A stretch of DNA of 64,000 nucleotides, from NCBI RefSeq assembly GCF_036013745.1, contig NZ_CP107880.1:5580001-5644000 (forward strand), in the 5' to 3' direction. Every line of letters begins with the position of its first letter. The first letter of the stretch is position 1. The stretch is from Streptomyces sp. NBC_00483. GTDB taxonomy: Bacteria > Actinomycetota > Actinomycetes > Streptomycetales > Streptomycetaceae. This document shows positions 25,823-33,811 of the stretch, piece after piece. The position numbers and the translations under genes are program-made. The notes under the pieces were generated by a model that was not told where the DNA came from, searched no databases, and saw nothing but the letters and a program-made list of their open reading frames with translations.

Positions 25823-26128
25823 ATGCTCCGCTACACGCTGATGCGGCTCGGGATCTTCGTGGGCTGCTTCCTCGTCGTCTGGGGTCTCGTCGCCACCGGC
25901 ATCGTGCCCGCCGGTATCGGCGGCTCCTACTGGATGTGGATCGCGCTGCTCGGCCTGGTGATCTCCGCACCCATCAGCTACGTCGTGCTGCGCGGCGAGC
26001 GCGACCGCGCCTCCGAGAAGGTCGTCGCCCGCGTGGACCGCGCCAAGTCGAACATGGCGGCCAACCGCTCCATGGAGGACGAGGCGGACGACGCCGCCCG
26101 CACCAGCGCCCACACCCAGGAGGCGTGA
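25823..26128 (+). CDS. DUF4229 small membrane protein
   Basis: 101 aa. Two transmembrane segments (about residues 8-30 and 37-57) followed by a charged cytoplasmic tail RGERDRASEKVVARVDRAKS. This matches actinobacterial DUF4229 proteins, whose function is not known to me. Monocistronic, ended by a strong hairpin. Confidence 0.8.
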   Translation: MLRYTLMRLGIFVGCFLVVWGLVATGIVPAGIGGSYWMWIALLGLVISAPISYVVLRGERDRASEKVVARVDRAKSNMAANRSMEDEADDAARTSAHTQEA

Positions 26129-26191
26129 GCGCCCCCTGCTTCTGAAGGACCTGCTTCTGTAGGGCCCGCGTAAGCTTCCTCACAGTCAGCA

Positions 26192-26223
26192 CGACCCCGG
26201 CACCGGATCAGGTGCCGGGGTCG
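26192..26223 (+). terminator. 13-bp perfect hairpin terminator after DUF4229 gene
   Basis: CGACCCCGGCACC pairs with GGTGCCGGGGTCG around the loop GGATCA; the downstream sequence CCTGCATTTTC supplies a T-run. Confidence 0.8.
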
Positions 26224-26290
26224 CCTGCATTTTCAAGGTAAATGCCGCTTTGGGCCCGTACGGGCACCTCATCTGCCCCAAAGAAGCCCT

Positions 26291-26320
26291 TTGATGTTCC
26301 CAAAGTTGCGGTGTTAACGT
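26291..26320 (+). promoter_or_regulatory. Promoter of the leader peptide/symporter transcript
   Basis: TTGATG (26291-26296) and TAACGT (26315-26320) are separated by 18 bp, a good housekeeping-type promoter. The -10 box ends 7 nt before the leader ATG, so transcription probably starts at the A of that ATG. Confidence 0.6.
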
Positions 26321-26327
26321 TCCTGTC

Positions 26328-26429
26328 ATGAAGACATCAGTTGCGCCTCGAACCGCCACGGGCATCGCGCTCGTGGAGCGCCTGCATGTCGATCTCTGCC
26401 GCTGCATGTCCGCGGCCTGTCGCGCCTGA
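26328..26429 (+). CDS. Cysteine-containing leader peptide (candidate attenuator ORF)
   Basis: A 33-codon ORF begins MKTSVAPRTATG and ends LHVDLCRCMSAACRA. Cysteine codons occur at 24, 26 and 31, close to its stop. The HVDLCR...SAxCR ending is one I recall in actinobacterial putative leader peptides located before sulfur and cysteine genes. It is probably leaderless (promoter 7 nt upstream). 119 nt separate its stop from the start of the symporter. Inferred role: ribosome stalling or speed at Cys codons reports cysteine supply and sets expression of the downstream transporter. Confidence 0.75.
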   Translation: MKTSVAPRTATGIALVERLHVDLCRCMSAACRA

Positions 26430-26464
26430 TCGCGCAGTTTCGACTTCCTTGGCCGAAGCGATGC

Positions 26465-26499
26465 AGCGGCGCCGTTGACCACGTCCCACGGTCGCCGCT
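26465..26499 (+). promoter_or_regulatory. Hairpin between leader peptide and symporter gene
   Basis: AGCGGCGCCGT (26465-26475) pairs with ACGGTCGCCGCT (26488-26499) with one bulged T. It starts 35 nt after the leader stop and ends 49 nt before the GTG. No T-tract follows, so it could be a Rho-related or RBS-masking element instead of an intrinsic terminator. Confidence 0.45.
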
Positions 26500-26548
26500 C
26501 CTGAACGCCCCCTGACTTGTCCCCGCGTGTCATCACAGGAGTGCCTCC

Positions 26549-27862
26549 GTGTCCGCGAACACCCCCGCAGCCGAACAGAAGTCCGGCTTCCGCATACCCA
26601 AGATCCCGTTCTGGGCGCAGATCCTCGGCGGCCTCGTCCTGGGTGTGCTGCTCGGCTGGCTGGCCCGCAGCCAGGACGTCTCCTGGCTCGTCACCACCCT
26701 GCAGAAGGTCGGCGACACCTTCATCCAGCTCCTGAAGCTGGCCGTCGCCCCGCTGGTCTTCTTCGCGATCCTGGTGTCCATCACCAACCTTCGTAAGGTC
26801 AACAACGCCGCCCGGCTCGCCTCGCGCACGCTGATCTGGTTCATGGTCACGTCGCTGATCGCGGTCGTCATCGGCCTCGCCATCGGGCTGCTCACCAACC
26901 CGGGCGCCGGCACCGGCCTGACCCCGAAGGACGGCGCCAAGCCGGACCAGGCCGGCTCCTGGATCGACTTCCTCACCGGCATCATCCCGAAGGACATCAT
27001 CACGCCGTTCACCGAGCTGAACGTGCTGCAGATCGTCTTCATGGCCGCCGTCGCCGGCATCGCCATCCTGAAGGTCGGCGAGAAGGCCCAGCCGATCCTG
27101 ACGCTCTCCGAGTCGGTCCTCGAACTGCTCCAGAAGGCCCTGTGGTGGGTCATCAAGCTCGCCCCGATCGGCACCATCGGCCTCATCGGCAACGCCATCG
27201 CCACGTACGGCTGGAACCTGATCAGCAAGTACGCGACGTTCACCGCCGACATCTACGTCGGCTGCGCCCTGGTCCTCTTCGGCGTCTACCCGCTGCTGCT
27301 CGCCACGGTCGCGAAGCTCAGCCCGCTGCAGTTCTTCAAGGGCGCCTGGCCCGCGATCCAGCTGGCCTTCGTCTCGCGTTCCTCGGTCGGCACGATGCCG
27401 CTGACGCAGCGGGTCACCGAGCGCCTCGGCGTTCCGAAGGAGTACGCCTCCTTCTCCGTGCCGTTCGGCTCGACGACCAAGATGGACGGTTGCGCCTCGA
27501 TCTACCCGGCGATCGCCGCGATCTTCGTCGCGCAGATCTTCGGCATCGACCTCAACGTCGGTGACTACCTGCTCATCGCCTTCGTGTCGGTGATCGGTTC
27601 CGCCGCCACCGCCGGTCTGACGGGCGCCACGGTCATGCTGACGCTGACCCTGTCGACGCTCGGCCTGCCGATGGAGGGCGTGGGCCTGCTCCTCGCGATC
27701 GACCCGATCCTGGACATGATGCGGACGGCGACGAACGTTGCGGGCCAAGTTGCGGTGCCGTTGATCGTGTCTGCGCGGGAGAAGATCCTCGACCGCGACA
27801 AGTACCAGACGGCCACGTCTTCCCCCATCGACGAGTCGCAGGCTGTGGTTGCCGCAGCCTGA
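26549..27862 (+). CDS. Dicarboxylate/amino acid:cation symporter, possible cystine importer (TcyP-like)
   Basis: 437 aa DAACS-family membrane protein with about eight membrane segments and two re-entrant loops. Typical segments: VGDTFIQLLKLAVAPLVFFA, AFVSRSSVGTMPLTQRV, SVPFGSTTKMDGCASIYPA and IDPILDMMRTATNVAGQV. GTG start with AGGAG 7 nt upstream. Family members import glutamate, dicarboxylates or cystine. The cysteine-rich leader peptide upstream is the reason to favour cystine. Followed by a 20-bp perfect hairpin. Confidence 0.88.
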   Translation: MSANTPAAEQKSGFRIPKIPFWAQILGGLVLGVLLGWLARSQDVSWLVTTLQKVGDTFIQLLKLAVAPLVFFAILVSITNLRKVNNAARLASRTLIWFMVTSLIAVVIGLAIGLLTNPGAGTGLTPKDGAKPDQAGSWIDFLTGIIPKDIITPFTELNVLQIVFMAAVAGIAILKVGEKAQPILTLSESVLELLQKALWWVIKLAPIGTIGLIGNAIATYGWNLISKYATFTADIYVGCALVLFGVYPLLLATVAKLSPLQFFKGAWPAIQLAFVSRSSVGTMPLTQRVTERLGVPKEYASFSVPFGSTTKMDGCASIYPAIAAIFVAQIFGIDLNVGDYLLIAFVSVIGSAATAGLTGATVMLTLTLSTLGLPMEGVGLLLAIDPILDMMRTATNVAGQVAVPLIVSAREKILDRDKYQTATSSPIDESQAVVAAA

Positions 27863-27879
27863 CGTCCCCAGGCTCGTTG

Positions 27880-27925
27880 CGACACGTGCCCCGCACCCGT
27901 GAAATCGGGTGCGGGGCACGTGTCG
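27880..27925. terminator. Bidirectional terminator with 20-bp perfect stem
   Basis: CGACACGTGCCCCGCACCCG is followed by TGAAAT and its exact reverse complement. It separates the symporter from the convergent thiolase gene. Confidence 0.8.
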
Positions 27926-28000
27926 TTGGTGCGCTGTCGGTGCGGGCCTACTGGACGGCCGGGGCTGGGATGGTTGCCTTTGCCGAGATGGTCGGCCTGG

Positions 28001-29332
28001 TCAGGCCCGCTCCAGGATCGCGGTGACTCCCTGCCCGCCCGCGGCGCAGATCGAGATCAGGCCGCGGCCCGAACCTCCGCGCTCCGCCAGCAACTTCGCA
28101 AGCGTGGCGACGATCCGCGCGCCCGTCGCCGCGAAGGGATGCCCGGTCGCGAGGGACGACCCCGCCACGTTCAACCGGTCCCGGTCGACCGGCGCGAGCC
28201 CCGTCTTCTCCCACGCCGCGAGCGTCGCCAGCACCTGTGAGGCGAACGCCTCGTGCACCTCGAACAGGTCGAAGTCCTCGATCCCGAGCCCGGCCCGCTC
28301 CAGCATTCGCGGCACGGCGTACGCGGGCGCCATGAGCAGCCCGTCGCCTTCGCCACCGGTGACGTCACCGTCGACGAAGTCCACGGCCGCGGTCTCGTAC
28401 GCGGTCAGATACGCGAGCGGTTCGAGGCCGCGGGCCTTCGCCCACTCCTCGCTCGCGAGCAGCACCACCGCCGCGCCGTCCGTCAGCGGCGTCGAATTCC
28501 CGGCCGTCATGGTCGGGTTCTCGCCCTTGACCCCGAACACCGGCTTCAGCGTGCCGAGTTTCTCGACCGTCGAGCCCGGGCGCAGATTCTGGTCTCGCTC
28601 AAGTCCCCGATACGGCACGACGAGTTCCTCCAGGAGCCCGCGGTCGTACGCCGCCGCGAGCCGCTGATGGCTGGTGGCGGCCAGCTCGTCCTGGGCCTCG
28701 CGCGCGATGCCCCACGCGCGCGCGGTGACGGCGGCGTGCTCGCCCATGGACAGGCGGGTGCGCGGCTCGGCGTTGCGCGGGATGTCGGGGATCAGATGCC
28801 CCGGCCTGACCTTGGCGAGCGCCTTGATCCTGGCGCCCGCCGACTTGGCGCGGCGGGCCTCGAGGAGGATCTTGCGCAGCTCGTCGTTGACGCCCAGCGG
28901 GGCGTCGCTCGCGGTGTCGGAGCCGCCCGCGATCGCGCTCTCGGTCTGGCCGAGCGCGATCTTGTTGGCGGCGGCGATCACGGCTTGCAGGCCGGTGCCG
29001 CAGGCCTGCTGGATGTCGTACGCGGGCGTGCGCGCGTCCAGCATCGAGCCGAGCACGGTCTCGCGCGCGAGGTTGAAGTCGCGGCTGTGCTTGAGCACGG
29101 CGCCCGCCACGAACTCGCCGACGGCGCCCGGCTCGTGGAGCTTCATCCGCCCCACGAGGCCGTCGAGCGCGGCGGTCAGCATGTCCTGGTTGGACGCGGT
29201 CGCGTACGGGCCGTCGGAGCGCGCGAACGGGATGCGGTTTCCGGCGACGACGGCGACACGACGGGGGGCGTTTCCTACGACCGGGGCGGCTGGCCCCTTT
29301 CCTGCGGCAGAGGCCTTCGGGGTTCGCGCCAT
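28001..29332 (-). CDS. Acetyl-CoA C-acyltransferase (thiolase, FadI/FadA2-like)
   Basis: 443 aa thiolase. The nucleophile is Cys111 in DIQQACGTGLQAV. FEVHEAFASQ and SSLATGHPFAATGARI hold the catalytic histidines, and SICAAGGQGVTAI the second cysteine. ATG 29332 has AGGAGCT 8 nt upstream. It is divergent from a FabG4-like reductase with an 88-bp shared regulatory region, followed there by a MaoC-like dehydratase; the trio resembles the mycobacterial fadA2-fabG4-htdX arrangement. Expected role: beta-oxidation or its reversal on acyl-CoA. Confidence 0.92.
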   Translation of the reverse strand: MARTPKASAAGKGPAAPVVGNAPRRVAVVAGNRIPFARSDGPYATASNQDMLTAALDGLVGRMKLHEPGAVGEFVAGAVLKHSRDFNLARETVLGSMLDARTPAYDIQQACGTGLQAVIAAANKIALGQTESAIAGGSDTASDAPLGVNDELRKILLEARRAKSAGARIKALAKVRPGHLIPDIPRNAEPRTRLSMGEHAAVTARAWGIAREAQDELAATSHQRLAAAYDRGLLEELVVPYRGLERDQNLRPGSTVEKLGTLKPVFGVKGENPTMTAGNSTPLTDGAAVVLLASEEWAKARGLEPLAYLTAYETAAVDFVDGDVTGGEGDGLLMAPAYAVPRMLERAGLGIEDFDLFEVHEAFASQVLATLAAWEKTGLAPVDRDRLNVAGSSLATGHPFAATGARIVATLAKLLAERGGSGRGLISICAAGGQGVTAILERA

Positions 29333-29371
29333 GTTCGGCAGCTCCTGAGCTCTCGACAAGTACTGACCAAT

Positions 29372-29393
29372 GAGTAACCTTACTCTGTAGTAA
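29372..29393. promoter_or_regulatory. Overlapping inverted repeats between thiolase and FabG4-like gene
   Basis: GAGTAA-CC-TTACTC (29372-29385) is a perfect 6+2+6 inverted repeat, and TTACT-CTGT-AGTAA (29380-29393) overlaps it. The location in an 88-bp divergent promoter suggests an operator for a fatty-acid regulator, perhaps the TetR encoded at 31.9 kb. Confidence 0.55.
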
Positions 29394-29420
29394 ATTTACG
29401 ACCGAGCTGGGAGCTGGACA

Positions 29421-30752
29421 ATGGCCGACCGCTATCTGAACTTCACGGGCACGGCCCCCGGCCGCTTCCTGACCCGCCGCCTCGGCCTGCCGCAGCCCGC
29501 GCCGCTGCACCGCTTCAGCCCCGAACGTCCGGGCCTGGAAGGGAAGTTGCTGCACCTCACGGCGGGCGAGCCCGCGCACCGCGATGAGCTCGGGAAGCTG
29601 CTCGCCGGCACCGGCCTCGACGTCGTGTCGACCGCCTCCACGGGCGAGCACCCCGTCGCCGCCGTCGTGGACGCCACCGCCGTGACCGGCCTCGACTCGC
29701 TCGCCGATGTGCACGCCGCGCTGCACCCGGTCGTCCGCTCCCTCGCGGCGGGCGGGCGCGTCATCGTCCTCGGCGCGCCGCCGTCGCCCGAAGACCACCA
29801 CCAGGCGGCCGCGCAGCAGGGCCTCGAAGGCTTCGTGCGCTCGCTCGGCAAGGAGATCGGGCGCGGCCGCACGGTGAACCTCGTGCGCGTCGCGGGCCCG
29901 GTGGCCGGCGCCGAGTCGACCCTGCGCTTCCTGCTGTCGCCGAAGTCGGCGTACGTGAGCGGGCAGGTGATCCAAGTGGGTGCCACGGAGGGCGAGTTGA
30001 CGCTCCCCGAGAATTGGGACCGGCCGCTCGCCGGGCGCACCGCGCTCGTCACCGGCGCCGCCCGCGGTATCGGTGAGGCCGTCGCCGAGACCCTCGTACG
30101 GGACGGTGCCGAGGTCGTCCTGCTCGACGTGCCGTCCGCCGAGGCCGACCTCGCGAAGGTGGCGGAGCGGCTCGGCGGGCGCGCGCTGCCGCTGGACATC
30201 ACGGCGGCCGACGCGGGCGAGCGGATCGCGGAGTTCGTGCCCGACGGCCTGGACGTGCTCGTGCACAACGCGGGCATCACCCGCGACCGGCGCCTGGCCA
30301 ACATGCCTGCCGAGCGCTGGAGTTCGGTTCTGGAGGTCAACCTCGCGAGCGTGCTGCGGACGACGGACGCGCTGCTCGAGGCCGGGGCCGTACGTCGCGG
30401 CGGGTCGATCGTCGCCACCGCGTCCATCGCCGGGATCGCGGGCAACACCGGGCAGACCAACTACGCGGCGAGCAAGGCGGGCATCGTCGGGCTCGTACGA
30501 TCGCTCGCGCCGCGGGCCGCCGCCGAACACGGGGTGACGGTGAACGCGGTGGCGCCCGGTTTCATCGAGACCAAGATGACGGCGGCCGTCCCGCTGTTCA
30601 TCCGGGAGGCCGGACGCCGGATGAACTCCCTTGGGCAGGGCGGGCTTCCGGTGGACGTGGCGGAGACGACGTCGTGGTTCGCGTCCCCGGGTTCGGGGGC
30701 GGTGAACGGCCAGGTGGTCCGGGTGTGCGGGCAGTCGCTGCTCGGCGCGTAA
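29421..30752 (+). CDS. High-molecular-weight 3-oxoacyl-ACP/CoA reductase (FabG4-like)
   Basis: 443 aa, nearly twice a normal FabG. Residues 1-200 form a flavodoxin-like, degenerate Rossmann region. The C-terminal SDR domain has TGAARGIG at 211-218, NAG in VHNAGITRD, and the catalytic set Ser335, Tyr348 and Lys352 (NYAASKAG). The layout matches mycobacterial FabG4, which prefers CoA substrates and NADH. Divergent from the thiolase and followed by the dehydratase, so it likely reduces 3-oxoacyl-CoA. Confidence 0.9.
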   Translation: MADRYLNFTGTAPGRFLTRRLGLPQPAPLHRFSPERPGLEGKLLHLTAGEPAHRDELGKLLAGTGLDVVSTASTGEHPVAAVVDATAVTGLDSLADVHAALHPVVRSLAAGGRVIVLGAPPSPEDHHQAAAQQGLEGFVRSLGKEIGRGRTVNLVRVAGPVAGAESTLRFLLSPKSAYVSGQVIQVGATEGELTLPENWDRPLAGRTALVTGAARGIGEAVAETLVRDGAEVVLLDVPSAEADLAKVAERLGGRALPLDITAADAGERIAEFVPDGLDVLVHNAGITRDRRLANMPAERWSSVLEVNLASVLRTTDALLEAGAVRRGGSIVATASIAGIAGNTGQTNYAASKAGIVGLVRSLAPRAAAEHGVTVNAVAPGFIETKMTAAVPLFIREAGRRMNSLGQGGLPVDVAETTSWFASPGSGAVNGQVVRVCGQSLLGA

Positions 30753-30772
30753 CCCCTCCGGGGCGCCCCCCG

Positions 30773-30910
30773 CCTCGCGCAATCCGCCGCCACCCGAGCC
30801 TCGCGCAATCCGCCGCCACTCGCCGCCTTGGGCAATCCGCCGCCGCTCCGGCCGCCTTGGGCAATCTGCCGCCAGGGGCGGCAGGGTGGGCAAGGCGGCA
30901 CCCCGGCGCG
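30773..30910 (+). repeat. Dispersed repeat family A, copy 2, with four tandem sub-repeats
   Basis: CAATCYGCCGCC occurs at 30780, 30806, 30833 and 30862, 26-29 bp apart. The last unit continues into the family A core with its CTGCCGCC/GGCGGCAG hairpin. It occupies the 245-bp gap between the FabG4-like and MaoC-like genes. Confidence 0.75.
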
Positions 30911-30997
30911 GGCAGCGCCCACCGGTCGGCGCCCACCCCGTCGCAGCCCGCACCACAGCTCCCGCAACGACACCCCCACCCCTCACGAGGACCCGCC

Positions 30998-31858
30998 ATG
31001 ACCCCCCGCACCGTCACCCTCGACCGCACCCCCTCCCTCCTCCCCCTCATGCTCCGCGGCGCCGCCCTCTCCCCGCTCAAGCGGCCGCGCCAGGACGCGC
31101 CGCTGCCCGACACCCGGCTCGCCGTCCCCGGCCTCCGCATCACGCAGAACCACCTCACCGCGTACGAACGCGCCTGCGGGTTCGCGACCGAGCGGCCCGA
31201 GCTGCCCGTCACGTATCCGCACATCCTGGGCTTCCCGCTGGCCATGCGGCTGATGTCGGAGCGCGCGTTCCCGCTGCCGGTGCTCGGCCTCGTCCACACG
31301 TCGATCGCGATCACGCAGCAGCGCGACCTGTCACCCACTGAAACGTTCGAACTGAGCGTCCACGTCAAGGAGTTGCAACCGCACCGCCGCGGCACGGAGG
31401 CCGTCGTCGTCACCGAGCTGCACACCGAGGGGGAACCGGTGTGGCAGTCGACCAGTACGTACCTGGCCCGCCACAAGACCTCCACGCCCAAGGGTGAGAC
31501 GCCCCCGCAGGACACCCCCGCCGAACCGCTCCCCGAGCAGGCCCGCTGGCGGCTCGGCGAGGACCTCGGCCGCCGCTACGCCGCCGCGTCCGGCGACCGC
31601 AACCCCATCCACCTGCACCCGCTCACGGCCCGCCTCTTCGGCTTCCCGCGCGCCATCGCCCACGGCATGTGGACGGTGGCCCGCTGCCTGGCCGAGCACA
31701 AGACGAACGGGCCCGTCCACGTACAGGCCCGCTTCAAGGCGCCGGTGCTGCTGCCGGGCGAGGTGGTGTACGCGGCGCAGGGCCCGGCCTTCGAACTGCG
31801 GGCCGCCGAGGGCGACCGGGTGCACGTCACGGGCGAGGTGCACGGGTTGGCGGGCTAG
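30998..31858 (+). CDS. MaoC-like (R)-hydratase/dehydratase, HtdX-like
   Basis: 286 aa double hot-dog protein. The hydratase-2 motif is YAAASGDRNPIHLHPLTA, with the Asp and His catalytic residues, followed by FPRAIAHGMWTVA. The N-terminal half is a degenerate hot-dog (LTAYERACGFA, LPVTYPHILGFPLAMRLM). ACGAGG precedes the ATG. Expected to interconvert enoyl- and (R)-3-hydroxyacyl thioesters, working with the FabG4-like reductase and thiolase. Its stop is within inverted repeat C2. Confidence 0.88.
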   Translation: MTPRTVTLDRTPSLLPLMLRGAALSPLKRPRQDAPLPDTRLAVPGLRITQNHLTAYERACGFATERPELPVTYPHILGFPLAMRLMSERAFPLPVLGLVHTSIAITQQRDLSPTETFELSVHVKELQPHRRGTEAVVVTELHTEGEPVWQSTSTYLARHKTSTPKGETPPQDTPAEPLPEQARWRLGEDLGRRYAAASGDRNPIHLHPLTARLFGFPRAIAHGMWTVARCLAEHKTNGPVHVQARFKAPVLLPGEVVYAAQGPAFELRAAEGDRVHVTGEVHGLAG

Positions 31859-31883
31859 GGCCTGAACCGAACGACAGGCCCTA
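31856..31883. terminator. Inverted repeat (family C, copy 2) between convergent genes
   Basis: TAGGGCCTG and CAGGCCCTA around a 10-nt loop, the same arms as at 21716-21743. The left arm contains the TAG of the dehydratase gene; the TetR stop lies 6 bp beyond the right arm. Confidence 0.7.
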
Positions 31884-31888
31884 GGGCC

Positions 31889-32614
31889 CTAACGGGCCGA
31901 CCAGCGCTCCCCGTCCATCAGGTTGCCGAGGCCCGACCAGGAGAAGTTCATCAACGTCGTGGCGGCCTCCTTCGCGGACACCGTCGCGTCGCCGTTCGCC
32001 CAGTCCGCCAGCGCCTCCGCCGCGCCGACGAGGGCCTGGGCGAGGCCCGCGACCTCCCGCTCGGCCAGCTCCGGGTTGTCGTGCGCCTCGCGTGCGGCCT
32101 CCGCGATCAGATGGGTCACGAACGCCACGATCTCCTCGCGCATCGCGCCGACCTCCGCGACAACGGGGTCCCCCTTGCTCGAACGAAGTTGAGACCCTGA
32201 GGAAGAGTCCCCGCCGGAGCGCGCCTGGCTGTGCAGCACCGCCCAGCCGTCGGGTCGTTCGGCGGTGTGCGTGAAGAAGGCGGTCAGGCCCTCCCACAGC
32301 TGCCGGTCGGCGGCCACGTCCGTGCGTACGCCCGCCCGGACCGCGTCGACCAGCGCCTCCGCCTCCCGCCGGATGCAGGCGCCGAACAGGTCTTCCTTCG
32401 AGTTCAGATACAGATACACCAACGGCTTGGACACGCCCGCCAGTTCGGCGATCTCGTCCATCGACGCGGCCCGGTACCCCCGCTTCCCGAACACCCGCAC
32501 CGCGGCGTCCAGCATCTGCCGCTCCCGCTCGGCCCGCGGCATCCTCTTCTGCCGCACCACCCCGGACCGCACCTCGCCGCCCACCCCAGCCGCCTTTCCT
32601 CGCCCGCTCTGCAC
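31889..32614 (-). CDS. TetR-family transcriptional regulator
   Basis: 241 aa from a GTG at 32614, preceded 5 nt upstream by TACGCT (possible leaderless promoter). An alternative GTG at 32584 has GGAAAGG upstream. The helix-turn-helix is MLDAAVRVFGKRGYRAASMD then LAGVSKPLVYLYLNSKEDLF. Convergent with the fatty-acid module, so a lipid-related role (operator at 29372-29393) is plausible. The ligand domain carries a Ser-rich insert (GGDSSSGSQLRSSKGD). Confidence 0.85.
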   Translation of the reverse strand: MQSGRGKAAGVGGEVRSGVVRQKRMPRAERERQMLDAAVRVFGKRGYRAASMDEIAELAGVSKPLVYLYLNSKEDLFGACIRREAEALVDAVRAGVRTDVAADRQLWEGLTAFFTHTAERPDGWAVLHSQARSGGDSSSGSQLRSSKGDPVVAEVGAMREEIVAFVTHLIAEAAREAHDNPELAEREVAGLAQALVGAAEALADWANGDATVSAKEAATTLMNFSWSGLGNLMDGERWSAR

Positions 32615-32717
32615 GCCTCAGCGTACGCAGCCCGGCGTGACCACCCGCTCCCGAGGACCGGCGGGGACGACACATACCTTGCCCCGACGCTGCGCGTGCG
32701 GCGGGGCTCGATGATGC

Positions 32718-33581
32718 TCAGCGCGGGCTTGCCTGTTGGGGGTCCAGCTTCAGGACCGCCTCCTCGTCCGGCGACCCCGCAGGGGCCTGGTAGACGACCA
32801 TGCGCTGGCCGCCCGTGCGCGCCAGCTGCATCACCTCGAAGGTGAGCGTCATCGCGCCGACCTTCGGATGGTCGAAGGACTTCGTGCCGCCGCTGCGCTC
32901 ATGGACGTCGTACCGGTCCCAGATGCGGGTGAAGTCCGGTGACTTCAGGAGGAGTTCGCCGACCAGCGCCGCCATCCGCGGGTCGTCCGCGTCCGTGCCG
33001 CCGATGGCCCGCAGGTGGGCGACCGACGCGGTCACCGTCTCCTCCCACGGCACGTACAGGGTCCGCCCGACCGGGTGCAGGAAGAGATAGCGGGTGATGT
33101 TGCGCTGCTCGGCCGGCAGGTCCCACAGGCCGGGCAGCAGGCGCCGGCCCGGCGGGTTCGCCGCGAGTACGTAGTTGAAGCGGCTGACCACGTACGCGGG
33201 CAGCGGCCGCAGCGCCTCCAGCATCCGGTGCACCGAATCGCGCACCGTGTCGTCGGTGGTGGGGCGGGGCTCGGTGTGCCGGCCCGAGGCCATCTCGGCC
33301 AGGTCGTGCAGCCGCTCGTGGGCGTCGCCGCGCAGCCGCAGTGCGTGGGCGATGGCGTCGATCACGGCGGGGGAGGGGTTCGTCTCGCGGCCCCGCTCCA
33401 GGCGCGTGTAGTAGTCGACGCTCACTCCGGCGAGCGTCGCCAGCTCCTCGCGCCGCAGCCCGGGCGTGCGCCGCATCCCCGTGCCGGCGGGCAGGCCCGC
33501 CTCGGCCGGTGTCACCTGCCCCCTGCGGGCCCGCAGATAGCGGCCCAGTTCCGTGGTCTCAGCCATACGTGCATTGTCCAT
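32718..33581 (-). CDS. XRE-family regulator with MmyB-like ligand-binding domain
   Basis: 287 aa. The HTH is MRRTPGLRREELATLAGVSV then DYYTRLERGRETNPS. The C-terminal domain (RPLPAYVVSRFNYVLAANP, SFDHPKVGAMTLTFEVMQL) is the MmyB-like sensor that binds small hydrophobic or lipid-like ligands in its family. Start at 33581, or at the internal ATG 33566 (MAETTELGRYL), which many relatives would use. It is divergent from an MFS drug transporter and likely controls it. Confidence 0.85.
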   Translation of the reverse strand: MDNARMAETTELGRYLRARRGQVTPAEAGLPAGTGMRRTPGLRREELATLAGVSVDYYTRLERGRETNPSPAVIDAIAHALRLRGDAHERLHDLAEMASGRHTEPRPTTDDTVRDSVHRMLEALRPLPAYVVSRFNYVLAANPPGRRLLPGLWDLPAEQRNITRYLFLHPVGRTLYVPWEETVTASVAHLRAIGGTDADDPRMAALVGELLLKSPDFTRIWDRYDVHERSGGTKSFDHPKVGAMTLTFEVMQLARTGGQRMVVYQAPAGSPDEEAVLKLDPQQASPR

Positions 33582-33811
33582 GCTCGTCGAGCGCGGTGGG
33601 GGGCCGTGTCAGGGCCAGGAACGCGGCACCCCGGTGCGGCGCGGTCTGCCACCTTTCGCGCGGCGGCCGCAGAGTTGTCCTCGCTGCGGGTGGCCGGCAG
33701 GCGAGGGCCCTTCACGTAAGGGCCCGGGGGCCCAGGGAGTGCATGTCACAGGGCCGCGGCCCGTGCCTGCCGCCCACCCGCACTTCGCACACCACGCCCC
33801 AGGAGGACAGC

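Noticed and set aside
28001..31858. Type II PKS or fatty-acid biosynthetic cluster
   Set aside because: Only thiolase, long FabG and MaoC-like genes are present; no ketosynthase chain-length factor, ACP or cyclase, so a beta-oxidation-type module is more likely.
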